A DNA stretch of 64,000 bases from Saccharibacillus deserti (GCF_013618475.1 NZ_JABJVN010000007.1:62001-126000); one strand, 5' to 3'. Counted from the stretch's first letter, positions 12,121-20,777 are shown. Notes: generated from the sequence alone by a model not told the origin. Translations and numbers: made by a program.

Positions 12121-12969
12121 ATGATCAAAATCAAAAAAGTGCTGAATTCCAGCGTTGTGCTCGTCGAGGACGATCAGCGCAAAGAATATATTGTATTCGG
12201 CAAAGGCATCGGCTACGGGCAGAAAACGGGCAGCCTGATCGACGAGAACCAGGTCGACCAGACGTTTGTTCCCGTCGAAGATGTCAAAGTCAAAGAGTAT
12301 CTGGGCATGCTGAACGCCATCGAACCCGTATACGTCGAGCTGACGAGGGAGATCATGGCCTACGCCGAGCGCAAGCTTCGGACGAAGCTGAATCCCGGCA
12401 CGTATTTCATGCTGATGGACCATTTGAGCTTCGCCGTCGAACGCTACAAGAAAGACATCAACATCACGAATAAAGTCTTCTGGGAGATCAAGAACTACTA
12501 CCCGGAAGAGTTCGAGATCGGCTTGTTTGCACTGGATTTGATGAACGAACGGCTGGAACTCGCATTGCCCAAGGAAGAAGCCGCGAATATCGCATTTCAC
12601 CTGATCAATGCGCAGGGCAGCAAGTCCGAGTCGAAAGATGGAATGAAATACGCCAAGCTGATCGGCAGCATCGTTAATCTGGTGCGCTATTCGCTGCATA
12701 TCGATCTGGACACGGAAAACATCCATTACACGCGGTTCATCACGCACGTGAAATTTTTCGTCGAGCGCTTCTATTCGGACCGGATGCTGAAGGCCAAAGA
12801 CGATATGCTGTTCGAGCAGATTGCCACGTTGTACCCGCAGGCGATGGACGGAGCATTCAAGATCAAAGCCTACGTGGAGCAGGTATACGGAAAAGTTATC
12901 ACGAACGACGAATTGACTTACCTGGCGGTGCATATCCACCGTCTCATGTCTTACAACGAGCTTGAATAG
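12121..12969 (+). CDS. licT: BglG/LicT-family transcription antiterminator
   Basis: RNA-binding antiterminator of 282 residues. An N-terminal CAT domain (about 1-55, starting MIKIKKVLNSSVVLVED) binds the RAT hairpin, followed by two PTS regulation domains. PRD1 (about 65-170) has conserved His near LMDHLSFAVER, and PRD2 (about 175-282) ends in LAVHIHRL. By family knowledge the PRD histidines are phosphorylated by PTS enzyme II (inactivating) and by HPr (activating). Here it is the last gene of the operon whose leader holds its target, giving a positive feedback loop; in Bacillus licT is usually upstream of bglPH. Confidence 0.94.
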   Translation: MIKIKKVLNSSVVLVEDDQRKEYIVFGKGIGYGQKTGSLIDENQVDQTFVPVEDVKVKEYLGMLNAIEPVYVELTREIMAYAERKLRTKLNPGTYFMLMDHLSFAVERYKKDINITNKVFWEIKNYYPEEFEIGLFALDLMNERLELALPKEEAANIAFHLINAQGSKSESKDGMKYAKLIGSIVNLVRYSLHIDLDTENIHYTRFITHVKFFVERFYSDRMLKAKDDMLFEQIATLYPQAMDGAFKIKAYVEQVYGKVITNDELTYLAVHIHRLMSYNELE

Positions 12970-13065
12970 CAGTCCGGGGGGGAATGTTGTTGTTCGTTTA
13001 AGAATAAGGGCCGGCTCCGGGAAAGCTGCACCTTCCGCGAAACAAGATTTTTCGCTGCGTGCTTT

Positions 13066-13096
13066 CACACTCCCTTTTATAGGGAGTGTGTTTTTT
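13066..13096 (+). terminator. Terminator after licT
   Basis: CACACTCCC / GGGAGTGTG stem with a TTTTATA loop, followed by six T residues. Confidence 0.92.
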
Positions 13097-13130
13097 CCTT
13101 TCTATAGGCAAAAGCTTGTTAGCCAAGCAA

Positions 13131-13170
13131 CAAAAAAGAAGTCGTACTCGGTTATCGGGTACGGCTTCTT
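13131..13170 (-). terminator. Terminator for the yutJ transcript
   Basis: AAGAAGTCGTAC / GTACGGCTTCTT stem (one G-U) with the T run on the minus strand, placing it about 220 bases beyond the yutJ stop. The intervening 13171-13388 has no gene. Confidence 0.75.
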
Positions 13171-13214
13171 GGGGTAGGGAAATCAGTTTGAGGTTGGAGA
13201 GGGCGGGAGACGGA

Positions 13215-13324
13215 GGAGAACTTGAATGAAGAAACGAAGTGTTCGCCTTTGTCTTTGGGAAATCTCCGCTTAAACATCCAATCCCATTTCCCAAAGGCAA
13301 CAAGCGATCGGAATCAAGTTCTCC
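13215..13324. repeat. Nested inverted repeat in the licT-yutJ gap
   Basis: Outer arms GGAGAACTTGA (13215-13225) and TCAAGTTCTCC (13314-13324), and inner arms CTTTGGGAAAT (13253-13263) and ATTTCCCAAAG (13286-13296), all perfect. It lies in the 3' untranslated part of yutJ. No coding frame supported. Confidence 0.6.
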
Positions 13325-13388
13325 GGAGCCTTATGGCCCGGACCAACCAATCGGGGTTTCTCCAACGGCTGCCAGAAGCCGGAACTCC

Positions 13389-14453
13389 CTAACCCAGATT
13401 ATGCTTCGACATCCACAGGACGCCGCTCTTGAGCATACGCGGCACACGGCCGGTAATCGACGTATCGCCGATCACGTTCAGACCGAAGCCGGCTTTTTGG
13501 CCGAGGGAACCGAGCATGCCTTTGAGTTTCATCGGCTTGAGCTTCGGTTTCTCGTTTTTCCAGAAGGCCAGCAGCACATGGGCGATCTGCTCGCCCTGCG
13601 CTTCCGCGGCCTGGGCGCTCGGCGCGAACTCCAGGCTGGCGCAGTCGCCGCAGACGAACACTTCCGGGTGGGTCTCGATCTGCGAATATTCGTTGATTAC
13701 GACGCGTCCCGAACGGTCTTTGGTGACATTCATCTTCTGCACCACGTCGACAGGCTGGATGCCGGCCGTCCAGACGACGGCATCGGTATGCATCAGTTCG
13801 TCGCCGTTATAGAGCGCGTCCTGCTCCACGCGGCTGATCGAGACTTTGTGGCAGACTTCGACGTCGTGCTTTTTGAACCAGTCCTGCACGTAGCGCGAAA
13901 TACGCGGCTGATACGACGAGAGCAGACGCTCTCCGCGGTCGAGCAGCGTGATGCGCAGATCGTGGCGGCTTTCGCGCAGCTCGGCCGCAAGTTCGATGCC
14001 GCTGAGGCCGCCGCCGACGATATGCACGTGGGCGGACGGTTTCAGGCTGCTGAGCTTGTCGTTGGTGCGGCGCGAAGCATGCAGCGACTGGATACTGAAC
14101 GTGTACTCGTCCGCGCCCGGAACGCCGTGGTAATTGTCGGTGCAGCCCAGTGCGACGACCAGCTGGTCGTAAGGGACCGGCTCGTCGTTTTGCAGCAGCA
14201 CTTTTTTGTTCTCCAGATCGATCTCTTCGACCGTTCCGAAATGCTTGGTGATCCGCGGATGGTTCGGGAAAGCGATACGCAGTTTGTGATCGGATACGGT
14301 CCCGGCCGCCAAAGCGTAATATTCCGTTTTGAGGCCCATAAAAGGAAGACGGTCGATCAGGGTTACGTTTACGTCCGCAGGAAGATGTTCGGTAAGAGTG
14401 TCAAGGATCGTCAGGCCGCCGTAGCCCCCGCCGAGAATAACGAGATTTTTCAT
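13389..14453 (-). CDS. yutJ: NADH dehydrogenase-like FAD oxidoreductase (YutJ type)
   Basis: A 354-residue pyridine nucleotide-disulfide oxidoreductase family protein. The N-terminal FAD-binding motif GGGYGG is at residues 8-13. The central NADH-binding motif GGGLSGIE is at about 155-162. The late VFVCGDCAS segment contacts FAD. The C-terminus (GVLWMSKHNLG) resembles Bacillus YutJ as remembered, and lacks the longer membrane anchor of true NDH-2 such as YumB. It probably oxidises NADH, with quinone or another acceptor unknown. Start is set by AAGGAG 9 bases upstream. The divergent neighbour is licT; mqnE, upstream on the same strand, is separated by 49 bases, so they may be cotranscribed. Confidence 0.88.
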   Translation of the reverse strand: MKNLVILGGGYGGLTILDTLTEHLPADVNVTLIDRLPFMGLKTEYYALAAGTVSDHKLRIAFPNHPRITKHFGTVEEIDLENKKVLLQNDEPVPYDQLVVALGCTDNYHGVPGADEYTFSIQSLHASRRTNDKLSSLKPSAHVHIVGGGLSGIELAAELRESRHDLRITLLDRGERLLSSYQPRISRYVQDWFKKHDVEVCHKVSISRVEQDALYNGDELMHTDAVVWTAGIQPVDVVQKMNVTKDRSGRVVINEYSQIETHPEVFVCGDCASLEFAPSAQAAEAQGEQIAHVLLAFWKNEKPKLKPMKLKGMLGSLGQKAGFGLNVIGDTSITGRVPRMLKSGVLWMSKHNLG

Positions 14454-14502
14454 ATGCAGATCTCCTTGTAATTGGAATGGTCAAGCGGCCGGCCCGAAGC
14501 CT

Positions 14503-15609
14503 TTACTCGTATACTTCGACCTCGTTATAGAAGGTGTCGCGTTCTACCGGAATACGGCCTGCGCCTTTGATCAACCAGATCAGTTCCTTGCGCGTCAATC
14601 CTTCCGGAGTCAGGGCGCCCGCGGCGTGACTGATCCGTTCTTTGACGATGGTACCGTGGGCGTCCGAAGCGCCGAAGGTCAGCGCCATCTGGGTCAGCTG
14701 CGTGCCGATATTGATGAAATACGCTTTGATATGGTCGATATTGTCGAGCATCAGACGGCTGATTGCGATCGTCTTGAGATCTTCGTAGGCCGAGTTGCGG
14801 CGCATGATGCTGGCGTTGCGGCTCTTCGGCTGCATGGACAGCGGAATAAAGACCATGAATCCGTTCGTTTCGTCCTGAAGCTCGCGGATCTGGATCATGT
14901 GGTTGATACGGTCTTCGTGGCTCTCGATCGAACCGTACAGCATCGTCGTGTGCGTACGCATACCGATTTTGTGGGCGGTGCGGTGCACTTCGAGGTAACG
15001 GTCCACGTTGGCTTTGTCGACGCGCATCTTCTGACGGTATTCGTCGGACAGGATCTCCGCACCGCCGCCGGTCAGCGATTTGAGGCCCGCCGCCTGCAGC
15101 GCACGAAGCACTTCTTCGATCGACAGACCGCTGATGCGGGTGAAGAAGTCGATCTCCGCCGCCGTATAAGCTTTGATCGTCACTTCCGGGAAGCGCTCGT
15201 TCAGCGCGGCCAGGGAATCGACGTAATACTGGAACGGCACATTGTTGTTGTGGCCGCCGACGATATGGAACTCGCGCACGCCCGGCGTGATGTTCTCTTC
15301 GACGTAGCGGACCATCTCGTTGCCGCTCAGGGTATACGATCCTTCTTCGCCTTCGTCTTTGCGGAAGTTGCAGAAGGCGCAGTGCGCTTCGCAGACGTTA
15401 GTGAAGTACAGGCTCATATTTTCGATAAAATAGACCTTTTTGCCGTTCTTGCGCAGGTTGGCTTCGTTGGCCAGCTGGCCGATGGTCAAAATATCTTCGC
15501 TCTGATATAAATAAACGCCGTCTTCCAAGCTCAAACGCTGCCCGTTATGAACCTTCTCGGCGATTTCGGCCATGCGCTTATCCATGGTGGGATTGATGAT
15601 TGTAGACAT
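14503..15609 (-). CDS. mqnE: Aminofutalosine synthase (radical SAM)
   Basis: Radical SAM enzyme of 368 residues for the futalosine route to menaquinone. The cluster motif is CEAHCAFC (CxxxCxxC, about residues 73-80). LTGGGAEILSD and HRTAHKIGMRTHTTMLYG followed by RELQDETNGF match the MqnE/MqnC family; I favour MqnE because of the HRTAHK-TTMLYG-S/HIE pattern and the N-terminal layout. MqnC is the main alternative. It converts a chorismate-derived enolpyruvyl benzoate plus SAM into aminofutalosine. Start has GAGGAGG at 11 bases. mqnA, mqnC and mqnD are not in the window. It fits the nearby menaquinone-dependent enzymes. Confidence 0.85.
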   Translation of the reverse strand: MSTIINPTMDKRMAEIAEKVHNGQRLSLEDGVYLYQSEDILTIGQLANEANLRKNGKKVYFIENMSLYFTNVCEAHCAFCNFRKDEGEEGSYTLSGNEMVRYVEENITPGVREFHIVGGHNNNVPFQYYVDSLAALNERFPEVTIKAYTAAEIDFFTRISGLSIEEVLRALQAAGLKSLTGGGAEILSDEYRQKMRVDKANVDRYLEVHRTAHKIGMRTHTTMLYGSIESHEDRINHMIQIRELQDETNGFMVFIPLSMQPKSRNASIMRRNSAYEDLKTIAISRLMLDNIDHIKAYFINIGTQLTQMALTFGASDAHGTIVKERISHAAGALTPEGLTRKELIWLIKGAGRIPVERDTFYNEVEVYE

Positions 15610-16014
15610 TTAGTAAGAACCTCCTCGTGGATCCCGAGGCGGCGCAACCGCACCGGAACGGGCCGGACCGAATAGGGCCGGATGAACTGACAAACGACAA
15701 AAACATGACCGCATGCCGCGGCCCTTATCTGGCTGAAACGGCCAAGCCGTTTCGGAAAGTGTGAAAAAAGTTACATCGGTAAGCTGGTTCGAATTCTTTA
15801 CATCTTCGTGTCGAAATTCCGAAAATTTAAAGAGTCATTCTCCCCCATTATAAACCTACTCGCTAATCGGGGCAATACGGGGCGGGGGTGCAAATATACC
15901 CTTTATCTAGCGGCGGTGCGGGATTTGGACTTTGTACCGAACCCGCCGAAATGCTTGAGTCATGCGGCGCAGAGGCGTATAATACATGGAAGAAAGCGTA
16001 AAGGAGGAAAAACC
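15610..16014. other. Divergent intergenic region between mqnE and hesB/iscA gene
   Basis: 405 bases without a gene. It holds the promoter of the plus-strand Fe-S gene (15955-15983) and GTGTGAAAAAAGTTACAT at 15759-15776. The latter resembles a Rex operator (WTGTGANNNNNNTCACAW) with two mismatches. No clear mqnE promoter was identified. Confidence 0.4.
15955..15983 (+). promoter_or_regulatory. Sigma-A promoter of the HesB/IscA-like gene
   Basis: TTGAGT, 17 bases, TATAAT; predicted start is about 25 bases before the translation start. Confidence 0.8.
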
Positions 16015-16377
16015 ATGATCGAAATCACGGAAGCAGCCGCTTCGCGCATCAAACAGATGCTGGAGCAGCAGGAAACGCCGGGTATGTTTCTTCGTTTGGG
16101 CGTAGCCAGCGGAGGATGCAGCGGTTTTTCGTACGCAATGGGCTTTGACAACGAGGAGTCCGATGCGGACGACGTATATATGGAGATACAGAATATCAAG
16201 TTGGTCGTTTCCAAGGAAGATCTTAAATATCTGAACGGTCTTCAAGTCGATTTCGAAGAGTCCGGCATGAGCGGCGGTTTCACGATCTTCAATCCGAATG
16301 CGGTCGCGACATGCGGCTGCGGATCTTCGTTCCGTACGCGGGAAGAAGACGAAGTATTGGCGCAGCCCTGCGACTGA
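16015..16377 (+). CDS. HesB/IscA/ErpA-type iron-sulfur carrier (YutM-like)
   Basis: A 120-residue A-type Fe-S carrier. The three conserved cysteines are in GGCSGFSY (about 40) and ATCGCGSSFR (about 104 and 106). ATG 16015 is chosen because AAAGGAGG lies 7 bases upstream and a perfect promoter just before that; a longer reading frame upstream is not plausible. It should accept clusters from the SUF machinery and deliver them to apoproteins. It corresponds to Bacillus YutM by family and by its yut/yum surroundings. A terminator follows. Confidence 0.92.
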   Translation: MIEITEAAASRIKQMLEQQETPGMFLRLGVASGGCSGFSYAMGFDNEESDADDVYMEIQNIKLVVSKEDLKYLNGLQVDFEESGMSGGFTIFNPNAVATCGCGSSFRTREEDEVLAQPCD

Positions 16378-16410
16378 TTCGCTGCCAGGAGTTTCGAAAT
16401 ATTCGTACAA

Positions 16411-16452
16411 GGCTTTCGGCTTGGATGCCATTTCCGGGCTGAAAGCTTTTTT
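16411..16452 (+). terminator. Terminator after the HesB/IscA-like gene
   Basis: GGCTTTCGGC pairs with GCTGAAAGC (with a G-U) across a 17-base loop; T-rich run after. Confidence 0.6.
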
Positions 16453-16588
16453 TATGGAGCCGACGCGGAGCTGTATCCGTTCGTTGGCAGGCAAGTTGTG
16501 AATTCGGGCGCAATCACCGGGTGAAACCGCGGTCTATTGCTGCACTGGCGTACCGGATTCGATCTCACGATTCAAGGAGGAAGATCGG

Positions 16589-17503
16589 ATGAAATCCGTT
16601 TCCGTAGCAGACATTGTCAAGACGTTCAAATTGGAAGTGCTGGCAGGAGCCGACTTTCTGGACCGGGAGATCACCCGTTCCAAAGCTCACCGTCCCGGAC
16701 TGGAATTCGTCGGCTATTTCGATTATTTTCCGACGAATCGGGTGCAGGTGCTTGGGCGCAAAGAAATCACGTATCTGCTCCAGCAGACTGTCGAGGAAAG
16801 AAAGCTTCATATCGGCAATATCGTCAAATATCATCCGCCGTGTTTTGTCGTGACGACGGGGCAGCAGGAGATTCCTTTTCTCGAAATGTTCTGCGATCAG
16901 GAAGGCATTCCGCTGCTGCGCACGCCTGACAAAACGACCGAATTCCTCACCAAGATCGACGGGTATCTGCTCAAATCGCTGGCGCCGGAAATGTCGATCC
17001 ACGGCGTCTGCATCAATGTGTCGGGCATCGGAGTACTGCTGAGGGGGCGTTCGGGTATCGGCAAGAGCGAGACGGCGCATACGCTGATCGGCCGCGGGCA
17101 CCGTTTTGTGGCGGATGACGTAGTCGTGCTCAAAAAGCTCGGCCCGTCCACGCTGCTGGGCACGCACAATACGATTACGCGGGAATTTCTGGCTCTGCGC
17201 AGCATCGGGCTGATCAACGTGGTGCGCCAGTACGGCCGTACCGCGTTCCAGGACGAGACCCGGATCGTGCTCGATATCGAGCTGACGCCGTGGGAAGACA
17301 AAGCGCTGAACAACGATCTGGAAGTGGCGGATCAGTTCACGGAGTACCTGGGCGTCAAGATCCCGCATATCGAAATTCAGCTGCAGCCGGGCCGGGATAC
17401 ATCGGGTCTGATCGAAGCGGCGGCGAATAACTGGTACTTGAAGCAGCTGGGGTACAGCGCGGCGGAAGAGTTCATGAGCCGACTGGAAGAAGGGGCGGAG
17501 TGA
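16589..17503 (+). CDS. hprK: HPr kinase/phosphorylase
   Basis: A 304-residue bifunctional enzyme that phosphorylates HPr on Ser46 with ATP or PPi when glycolytic intermediates are high and removes it otherwise; HPr-Ser-P is the corepressor of CcpA. The N-terminal domain spans about 1-130. A Walker A motif GRSGIGKSE lies at about 153-161. The HprK signature QLQPGRDTSGLIEAAANNW is near the C-terminus. Start follows AAGGAGGAAG. In many Bacillota hprK is followed by lgt; here it stands alone with its own terminator. Its output should act on the cre-like boxes before bgl and sdh in this window. Confidence 0.95.
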   Translation: MKSVSVADIVKTFKLEVLAGADFLDREITRSKAHRPGLEFVGYFDYFPTNRVQVLGRKEITYLLQQTVEERKLHIGNIVKYHPPCFVVTTGQQEIPFLEMFCDQEGIPLLRTPDKTTEFLTKIDGYLLKSLAPEMSIHGVCINVSGIGVLLRGRSGIGKSETAHTLIGRGHRFVADDVVVLKKLGPSTLLGTHNTITREFLALRSIGLINVVRQYGRTAFQDETRIVLDIELTPWEDKALNNDLEVADQFTEYLGVKIPHIEIQLQPGRDTSGLIEAAANNWYLKQLGYSAAEEFMSRLEEGAE

Positions 17504-17578
17504 CTGTTGGCGGAGGCTCGCCTGCAGGCACCGTCGCTCCAGTGAGAAGGGATAAGGGATAAGATCAAAAGATTATAC

Positions 17579-17619
17579 AAAAAGGCTGCCCTTCGCATTG
17601 CGAATAGGGCAGCCTTTTT
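17579..17619 (+). terminator. Terminator after hprK
   Basis: AAAAAGGCTGCCC / GGGCAGCCTTTTT stem with inner TTCG/CGAA pairing. Symmetric A and T flanks make it usable in both directions, also for the opposing ABC operon. A 14-base near repeat AAGGGATAAGGGAT occurs on both sides (about 17547 and 17646). Confidence 0.92.
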
Positions 17620-17709
17620 GGGGTTAAGGGCAGGGCAGGGCAAACAAGGGATAAGGGATGCAGTAAATATAATCGGCTTGGAACGGGCCTACAGGCATTG
17701 CAGCCGAAG

Positions 17710-18504
17710 TTAACCGAGCAGCGTACGGTCATCGGCCATTTTCTTGCCGCTGATCCGCTCGAATTCGCTCATCAGGCGCTCAACGGTCAGATGCTGCTTG
17801 TCGGCTTCCCCGATGTCGAGAATAATTCGGCCTTTGTCCATCATCACGAGGCGGTTTCCGAGGCGAATTGCCTGTTCCATGTTATGTGTGACCATAAGCG
17901 TGGTGAGATTCATATCGCGGACGATCTCGTCGGTCAGCGAGGTGATCAGCTCGGCCCGGGAAGGGTCGAGCGCCGCGGTATGCTCGTCGAGCAGCAGGAT
18001 CTGGGGACGCGTGAACGTCGCCATAAGCAGGCTCAGTGCCTGGCGCTCGCCGCCGGACAGCAGGCCGACTTTGGCGTTCAGGCGATTCTCCAACCCGATC
18101 CCGAGGCGGCTCAGTTCGGCCTGGAAGATCTTGCGCCGTGCGCTGCTGACGCCGAACGAGAAGCCCCGGCGTTTGCCGCGCAGATAAGCCATGGCCAGAT
18201 TCTCTTCGATAGTCATGCGCGGAGCCGTGCCGGCCATCGGGTCCTGGAAAACGCGGCCGATCCAGCGGCTGCGGCGGTGTTCCGGCAGAGCCGTCACGGA
18301 GCGATCCCCGATGCGGATATCGCCGGTATCCGGTCTCATGACGCCGGAGATCATATTCATCAGCGTCGACTTGCCCGCGCCGTTGCTGCCGATGACGGTA
18401 ACGAAGTCGCCCGGCTCCAAATTCAGTTCGATTCCGATCAGGGCGATTTTCTCGTCGATGGTGCCGGAGTTAAACAGCTTGGATACACCCGATACATGCA
18501 GCAT
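17710..18504 (-). CDS. ABC transporter ATP-binding protein (TrpZ-like)
   Basis: ATPase of 264 residues with Walker A GSNGAGKST (about 38), signature LSGGERQA, Walker B ILLLDEHTAALD and H-loop VTHNMEQA. The glutamate-to-histidine context DEH next to Walker B is characteristic of transporters with ABC_sub_bind-type receptors, as in streptococcal TrpXYZ. Its start overlaps the permease stop by one base (TGATG), so the two are translationally coupled. It is the last gene of the transcript, ending toward the hprK terminator. Substrate not established; an aromatic amino acid is the family-based guess. Confidence 0.85.
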   Translation of the reverse strand: MLHVSGVSKLFNSGTIDEKIALIGIELNLEPGDFVTVIGSNGAGKSTLMNMISGVMRPDTGDIRIGDRSVTALPEHRRSRWIGRVFQDPMAGTAPRMTIEENLAMAYLRGKRRGFSFGVSSARRKIFQAELSRLGIGLENRLNAKVGLLSGGERQALSLLMATFTRPQILLLDEHTAALDPSRAELITSLTDEIVRDMNLTTLMVTHNMEQAIRLGNRLVMMDKGRIILDIGEADKQHLTVERLMSEFERISGKKMADDRTLLG

Positions 18505-19424
18505 CAGCGGTCACCTCCTGCGGTCTCGAACGATTTGAGCAGTTCCGCGGAGCGGCGTTTGGCCGCGCCGCGCTGCTTGATTGCGCTTCGCACGGTCGGG
18601 AAGACGAGCGCCACAATCACGATAATGGCGGTAATCAGTTTGAGGTCCGATGTCTCAAAGCCTTTGATTTGCAGTGCCAGCGAGATGACAATCCGGTACA
18701 CGACCGAACCGAGCACGACGGCAAGCGTCGCGCGGAACACGGTCTTGGCGCCGAACAGCGCTTCGCCGATAATGACGGAAGCGAGGCCGATCACGATCAT
18801 GCCGATGCCCGAGGTGGCGTCGGCGAAGGAGGACTGCTGCGCGATCAGCGCGCCGGACAAGGCGACAAGCCCATTCGAGAGGCTGATGCCGAGAATAGTC
18901 GTGTTGTCGGTATTGGAGCCGAAGCTGCGAATCATGCGTTTGTTGTCGCCGGTCGCGCGCAGCGACAGACCGATATCGGTCTTGAGGAAAGCGTCGAGCG
19001 CCAGCTTGAAGATCAGCACGACCGCGATCATGAACGGGAACGGGGAAAAGGTGCCGAGCACCGTTTCTTCGCCCATGATCGATACGTTGGGGCTGCCGAG
19101 AATACGCAGATTGATCGAATAGAGGGCGATCATCATCAGAATGCCGGACAGCAGGCCGTTGATTTTGCCTTTGGTATGCAGCAGGCCCGTACAGGCTCCC
19201 GCCGCCATACCGGCCACAATGGCGGTCAGCGAAGCGATCCACGGCGATATGCCGTGCGAGATCATGACCGCGGCGGTAGCCGCACCGGTCGTGAAGCTGC
19301 CGTCGACCGTCAAATCGGGAAAGTCGAGAATACGGAACGTGATGTAGACGCCAAGCGCCATAAGGGCATAGAGCAGGCCCAGATAGATGGCGCCCGGCAT
19401 CGAGCCGACGAAGTTTTCGAACAT
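18504..19424 (-). CDS. ABC transporter permease (TrpY-like, BPD_transp_2 family)
   Basis: Membrane permease of 306 residues with eight or more hydrophobic segments and the DFPDLTVDGSFTTGAA motif near residue 35, a hallmark of the branched-chain/monosaccharide-type permeases in TrpXYZ-like systems. A strong ribosome site (AGGAGG) precedes the start. A 315-base gap with a terminator and two hairpins separates it from the binding-protein gene upstream, unusual for an ABC operon. Confidence 0.86.
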   Translation of the reverse strand: MFENFVGSMPGAIYLGLLYALMALGVYITFRILDFPDLTVDGSFTTGAATAAVMISHGISPWIASLTAIVAGMAAGACTGLLHTKGKINGLLSGILMMIALYSINLRILGSPNVSIMGEETVLGTFSPFPFMIAVVLIFKLALDAFLKTDIGLSLRATGDNKRMIRSFGSNTDNTTILGISLSNGLVALSGALIAQQSSFADATSGIGMIVIGLASVIIGEALFGAKTVFRATLAVVLGSVVYRIVISLALQIKGFETSDLKLITAIIVIVALVFPTVRSAIKQRGAAKRRSAELLKSFETAGGDR

Positions 19425-19739
19425 GAATGACGCCTCCTGTATGAAAAGGGTAGTCCCTTGTCAACACTAAAGGTAAGGTTACGCTCCCCTGAGATTTCGT
19501 ACCTGAAGCGTGTACGAAGTCTCCGACGGAATCACACCTAAAGCGTGTGCATTTCAGGAAAACGTAAACCTCTGATTAAGAGTTGAAAGGGTAGTAGGGG
19601 CAAGACTTTGCGTGAAAAGAAGGTCCCCCGTAAAGCAAAACAGGATGAAGCCTAGGCTCATCCCGTTTGCATTCGGCTGGGGTTCCGGTCCGAGATCCGT
19701 CCGGCAGCATACGCTATCCGTTTGTGCGGGTCGAATCTT
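19425..19739. other. Gap between binding-protein and permease genes with paired hairpins
   Basis: Contains the binding-protein terminator (19637-19668) and two related hairpins. Hairpin one has arms 19491-19502 and 19512-19523 (12 bp, one G-U). Hairpin two is CACAC/GTGTG at 19533-19549. Both loops carry the same ACCTRAAGCGTGT core, so they look like a duplicated element. No gene seen. Confidence 0.6.
19637..19668 (-). terminator. Terminator or attenuator after the binding-protein gene
   Basis: On the minus strand AAACGGGATGA-GCCTAGGC-TTCATCCTGTTTT forms an 11-13 bp stem with a T-rich end, 72-100 bases after the stop. It would raise the amount of binding protein over permease. Confidence 0.7.
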
Positions 19740-20777
19740 TTATTGAATCAGATTGTTCTCCTGGTCCTGCACTTTGCCCTTCATTCCGTCCGTTACCGTG
19801 ATACCCTGGGCTTCGGCGGCTTTGAGGTTGAGGATCAGATCCAGCTTCTCCTGCATGGCGACCGGAAGATCGGCCGGTTTGGTTCCGTTCTTGAGAATAT
19901 CCGCGGCCATTTCGCCTACCTGGTAGCCGTGGTCATAGTACTTGAAGCCGACGGTTGCAAAAGCGCCTTTTTCCACCGTGTCGCGGTCGCTCGAGAAGAA
20001 CGGCAGCTTGTTGTCGTTGGCGATCTTGATGATCGTATCGACGGCGCTGACGACGGTGTTATCGAGCGTAATATAGAGGGCATCGACCTGTCCGACAAGC
20101 GATTCGGCCGCCTGCTGCACTTCGGAAGTATTGGTCGCGGCCGCTTTGACCAGCTTGATGCCGTGCGCCCCGAGTTCCTGCTCCGCCCGGTCGGCCATGA
20201 CGACCGCGTTCGGTTCGCCTTCGTTGAGCACCAGACCTACGCTTTTGATATCCGGCATTTCTTCGGCGATAAAATCGGCCAGCTGCTTGATCGCTTCCGG
20301 ATTCGTATCCGACGCCCCAGAGATGTTGGCGCCCGGCTTCTCCATGCTGGCGACGATCTTGGCACTGACCGGATCGGTTACGGCGGCGAACAAGACCGGC
20401 GTTTCTTTGACCTGTGCGGCGACGGCCTGGGCGGAAGGGGTAGCGATTGCGAATACCAGGTCGTTCTTGCTTCCGGCCAGCTTCTGGGCGATCGACAGGT
20501 TGTTGGTCGAATCGCCTTGGGCATTGTTGTAGTCGAGCGTCAGATTCTCGCCTTCAACGATTCCTGCATCTTTGAGTGCGGCGATAAAGCCTTCGCGCGT
20601 GGCGTCAAGCGAAGGGTGTTCCACGATTTGCGAGACGGCGACTTTGTAGGTTTTGGCCTCGGGGGTCTCGGATGTGCCGCCACCTTGCGAACCGGTAGCC
20701 GACTCCGTTTGGCCGCAGCCAGCCAGGGCGGCGAGGGACAAAGTCAGGACGAGCGGAAGCCATTTCTTTTTCAGCAT
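19740..20777 (-). CDS. ABC transporter substrate-binding lipoprotein (TrpX-like)
   Basis: Receptor of 345 residues of the ABC_sub_bind family. ATG at 20777 is chosen over the longer frame to 20879. It has AAAGGGG upstream and begins with a proper lipoprotein signal (MLKKKWLPLVLTLSLAALAGC, lipobox ALAGC). The mature part has the periplasmic-binding fold: AVSQIVEHPSLDATREGF at the front and VLFAAVTDPVSAKIV in the middle. ALYITLDNTVVSA and GFKYYDHGYQVGEMAADIL follow. Characterised relatives bind tryptophan or tyrosine; substrate here is unproven. It heads the operon with the two transporter genes downstream. Confidence 0.88.
   Translation of the reverse strand: MLKKKWLPLVLTLSLAALAGCGQTESATGSQGGGTSETPEAKTYKVAVSQIVEHPSLDATREGFIAALKDAGIVEGENLTLDYNNAQGDSTNNLSIAQKLAGSKNDLVFAIATPSAQAVAAQVKETPVLFAAVTDPVSAKIVASMEKPGANISGASDTNPEAIKQLADFIAEEMPDIKSVGLVLNEGEPNAVVMADRAEQELGAHGIKLVKAAATNTSEVQQAAESLVGQVDALYITLDNTVVSAVDTIIKIANDNKLPFFSSDRDTVEKGAFATVGFKYYDHGYQVGEMAADILKNGTKPADLPVAMQEKLDLILNLKAAEAQGITVTDGMKGKVQDQENNLIQ

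Noticed and set aside
19433-19467. Promoter TTGACA-17-TACAGG before the permease gene
   Set aside because: The -10 would overlap the ribosome site, so a transcript from it would lack a usable leader.
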